From: Brachycybe producta
Taxonomy: Eukaryota; Arthropoda; Diplopoda; Playtdesmida; Andrognathidae
Direction: 5' to 3'
DNA: 64,000 nucleotides
Assembly: GCA_036925085.1 (NCBI GenBank)
Contig: JAUPFP010000006.1
Location: forward strand, 2,693,131 to 2,757,130
This document shows positions 62,326 to 64,000 of the stretch, piece after piece. Every line of letters begins with the position of its first letter. The stretch's first letter is position 1. A model generated the notes under the pieces. It was not told where the DNA came from. It saw only the letters and a program-made list of their open reading frames with translations, and did not search any database. Both the position numbers and the translations under genes were made by a program.

Positions 62326-62470
62326 AGCAAATGTTCCTCTGTTGCTCCAAAATTGGCTCTTGGGCCACAGAACACATTGCAATTTTGACGATGCTTTTCA
62401 CATGCTACGAATGAACTGTTGTCCCTCTGTCACTGACCTTCTTGGCTGCTTTCAGAGTATAATCTTTCAA
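62306..62470. mobile_element. Family C end joined to a family N fragment
   Basis: CATTTTTATGCAATATGAAG, CAAATGTTCCTCTGTTG, AAATTGGCTCTTGGGCCACA look like C ends. Then ATTGCAATTTTGACGATGCT, TTCACATGCTACGAATGAAC, TTGTCCCTCTGTCACTGACC, TTCTTGGCTGCTTTCAGAGT match 44278-44395. Confidence 0.6.
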
Positions 62471-62474
62471 ATAT

Positions 62475-62870
62475 ACATTTAGAGCACCGAGTTGGAGACC
62501 AAATTAACAACCCCCTCTCTATCGCCAGAATATTTCCAATCCAGATTACTAAGAAGCATCGTTAGCCTCTACCGCCAAGCCTCGTCAACGTTTGAGATGA
62601 AACACATGAGAACAAGGAAGGAAAGACTATAAGGACCTGACCTGACTATAAAGACGGCATAAGAAAGAGGCAGAGAGGCCCTTTTCCTGTGAAATCTGAC
62701 CCGTTTGCGACTCTAAACTCTGGTCTTAATTTAGTTAAAGATACAACTTTATTGATTAATTTCACCTATAAATTGAAAAAGGCGAATAAGAGACTAGAAG
62801 TGGCAAAACGACACTTAAAATATAGTGTTACAATTTTGCTCAGTATACGAAAGCAGCAAACTCATCAGAA
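62475..62870. other. No gene seen
   Basis: Mixed sequence; GGACCTGACCTGACTATAAAG near 62635. No family recognised. Confidence 0.45.
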
Positions 62871-62871
62871 A

Positions 62872-63212
62872 TGTTTTTTTTTAGAAAACTAGAAGGGTGA
62901 AGAAGAATCACTTCATTTTCATCAAAACTCGCACACGAGTAACAGTAAGAGAGTGTTTTAGAAATTAGAAGGGTAACTCAATCACTTAAGGGTATTTTCA
63001 TGTTGAAATCTTTCAAAATAAACTTTTTATGCCAGTTGAAAATGACTCAATTTGAAGCAGAAACGATAATTTTTAAATTTTTGTCTATAAAACGTTTATT
63101 TTGTAAAACATCAACATGGAAAAGCTACTTAGTGATTGAGCTACCCTTCCAGTTTCTAAAATAATTTCTAGTTTCTCATAATTTCCCTCTTCTGAAAGAC
63201 AAATTATCTTAA
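62872..63212. mobile_element. Family A, complete copy preceded by an extra left end
   Basis: An extra left end at 62881-62925 (TTAGAAAACTAGAAGGGTGA). Then GTGTTTTAGAAATTAGAAGG, GTAACTCAATCACTTAAGGG, TATTTTCATGTTGAAATCTT, TCAAAATAAACTTTTTATGC; right AAACGTTTATTTTGTAAAAC, GTGATTGAGCTACCCTTCCA, TTTCTAGTTTCTCATAATTT. One of the best-preserved inner arms. Confidence 0.85.
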
Positions 63213-63214
63213 GA

Positions 63215-63840
63215 TGCGCTCACATTGTCACAATACTTAAACAAGATTCTTTTAAACATGTTTAAATCAACCTTAATCTATCTTAAACGTGTTTGTCCTA
63301 TAAAGACATTTGACGAAATAAATAGGCGAAATGGGAGCCCGTGTTAGGTAGAATGGGTCTCTTCATCTCGCATTATACATGTATATCGGTGCCACTTAAA
63401 AAGTCCGCGCGTGACAGAATATGTGAATGGTGTGACCAGTTGTTGACACGTGTTTATTACCCCGTTAATGGGGGATTTCATAATAATTACGCGCGGACTC
63501 ATTTGTATAAATTATATCCAATCAATGTCCATTAGGAGACGGCCCGGTGGAGAGAATGGAGGCTGAATGAGAGATCGTATCTACAATAAGAATCATTAAT
63601 CACGACATTCAATCACTTTGGGGAGGTTTTGATTGCGTCATTTTTATACAGAGTGAACACAAAGTCTCAAGCAACGCACGAACTTTAATTGTAATCAAGT
63701 TCTTCCGGACATCATCTTCCATGTTAACAATTGGAAGCAGTTTCAGATAACAGTTTTTTGGTCTTCAACTGTTGTTATCTCTAGACTGGTGTGTTCTCCA
63801 TCTAAAACAATGACCATGAGTTGTAGGTAGAGGCTAATTA
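63215..63840. other. No gene; GC-richer block with inverted words
   Basis: AGTCCGCGCGT (about 63400) and ACGCGCGGACT (about 63490) are an exact 11-bp inverted pair around ~80 bp, in a block clearly richer in GC (63330-63560). AGATAACAGTT and AACTGTTGTTATCT form a small stem at 63746-63781. The 64-codon frame at 63341 has no domain I know. Confidence 0.5.
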
Positions 63841-63847
63841 CTTTGCT

Positions 63848-64000
63848 TTCACTACAAAAATTAACTGTAGTTACATATGGTTAACTATACAGACATGCCA
63901 TAAATGGCACTTTTGCGTGTTTCCACATTTAAGACACTTATCTGATTGTGTCACTTCCTGTTAAACAGTTGTGAAATTGTCACTCCTCATTCAGTTAAAA
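63848..64000 (+). mobile_element. Family G element, left part, cut by the window end
   Basis: TTCACTACAAAAATTAACTG, TAGTTACATATGGTTAACTA, then TTGTGTCACTTCCTGTTAAA, CAGTTGTGAAATTGTCACTC matches 2390-2470 in the fullest copy. The rest lies beyond the window. Confidence 0.75.

Noticed and set aside
63341-63535. 64-codon frame in the GC-richer block near the right edge
   Set aside because: No similarity to a known family that I can name; the block also carries an inverted repeat typical of small elements.

Overview
The window looks like intergenic or intronic DNA from a eukaryote, probably an invertebrate animal. It is strongly AT-rich, crowded with simple repeats (CT/GA, ATC/GAT, AAT, poly-C and poly-G), and packed with short non-autonomous DNA transposons (MITEs). 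I could not identify the species. I found no protein-coding gene, exon set, tRNA, rRNA or CRISPR array. The longest open frame (123 codons, about 30061-30432, minus strand) is the translation of a minisatellite. The other open frames are short, low in complexity, or lie in repeat copies.

Most of what can be annotated falls into repeat families, named here by letter. Family A is a palindromic element with core motif GAAACTAGAAGGGTA, present in about 40 full, half or fragment copies from end to end. Family B (~300 bp, ends TACC...GGTA) has five copies, all inside or directly beside family A copies. Family C (~320 bp) has a palindromic core that also occurs alone. Family D (~160-206 bp, ends ACAGGC...GCCTGT) has six copies, four of them with exact 8-bp target duplications, as expected of hAT-type MITEs. 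Family E is built from a 16-17 bp unit (CTGAATAAGCGCCAAA), arranged in inverted arrays. Families F to J, pogo-like ends with ATCCGGAT, and hAT-like fragments make up the rest.

Layout. 1-4.5 kb: a CTAGAA-type tandem pair, a GC-richer island, one G element and the first A copies. 4.5-12 kb: A copies, a J element, a 200-bp duplication and a pogo-like end. 12-24 kb: I, C, D and G copies, and at 15.45 kb a 333-bp foldback element (X) nested in A. 24-31 kb: B nested in A, a tandem trio (H) split by a D element, then D, A, C and the E1 minisatellite. 31-34.3 kb: F, C and D clustered. 34.5-45 kb: mostly A and I copies with simple repeats. 45-51.5 kb: a hAT-like/D nest and four B copies among A copies. 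51.5-64 kb: sparser, with the E2 palindrome, a pogo/J/C nest at 57.9-58.7 kb, a perfect 44-bp inverted repeat at 59.75 kb, and a G element cut by the window end.

The nesting gives a relative history. A is the oldest and most abundant layer; B and X landed in A; D landed in H and in a hAT-like region; J and C cores landed in a pogo-like element. No transposase is encoded here, so any movement needed enzymes supplied from elsewhere. Family names are local labels and alignments were made by eye.
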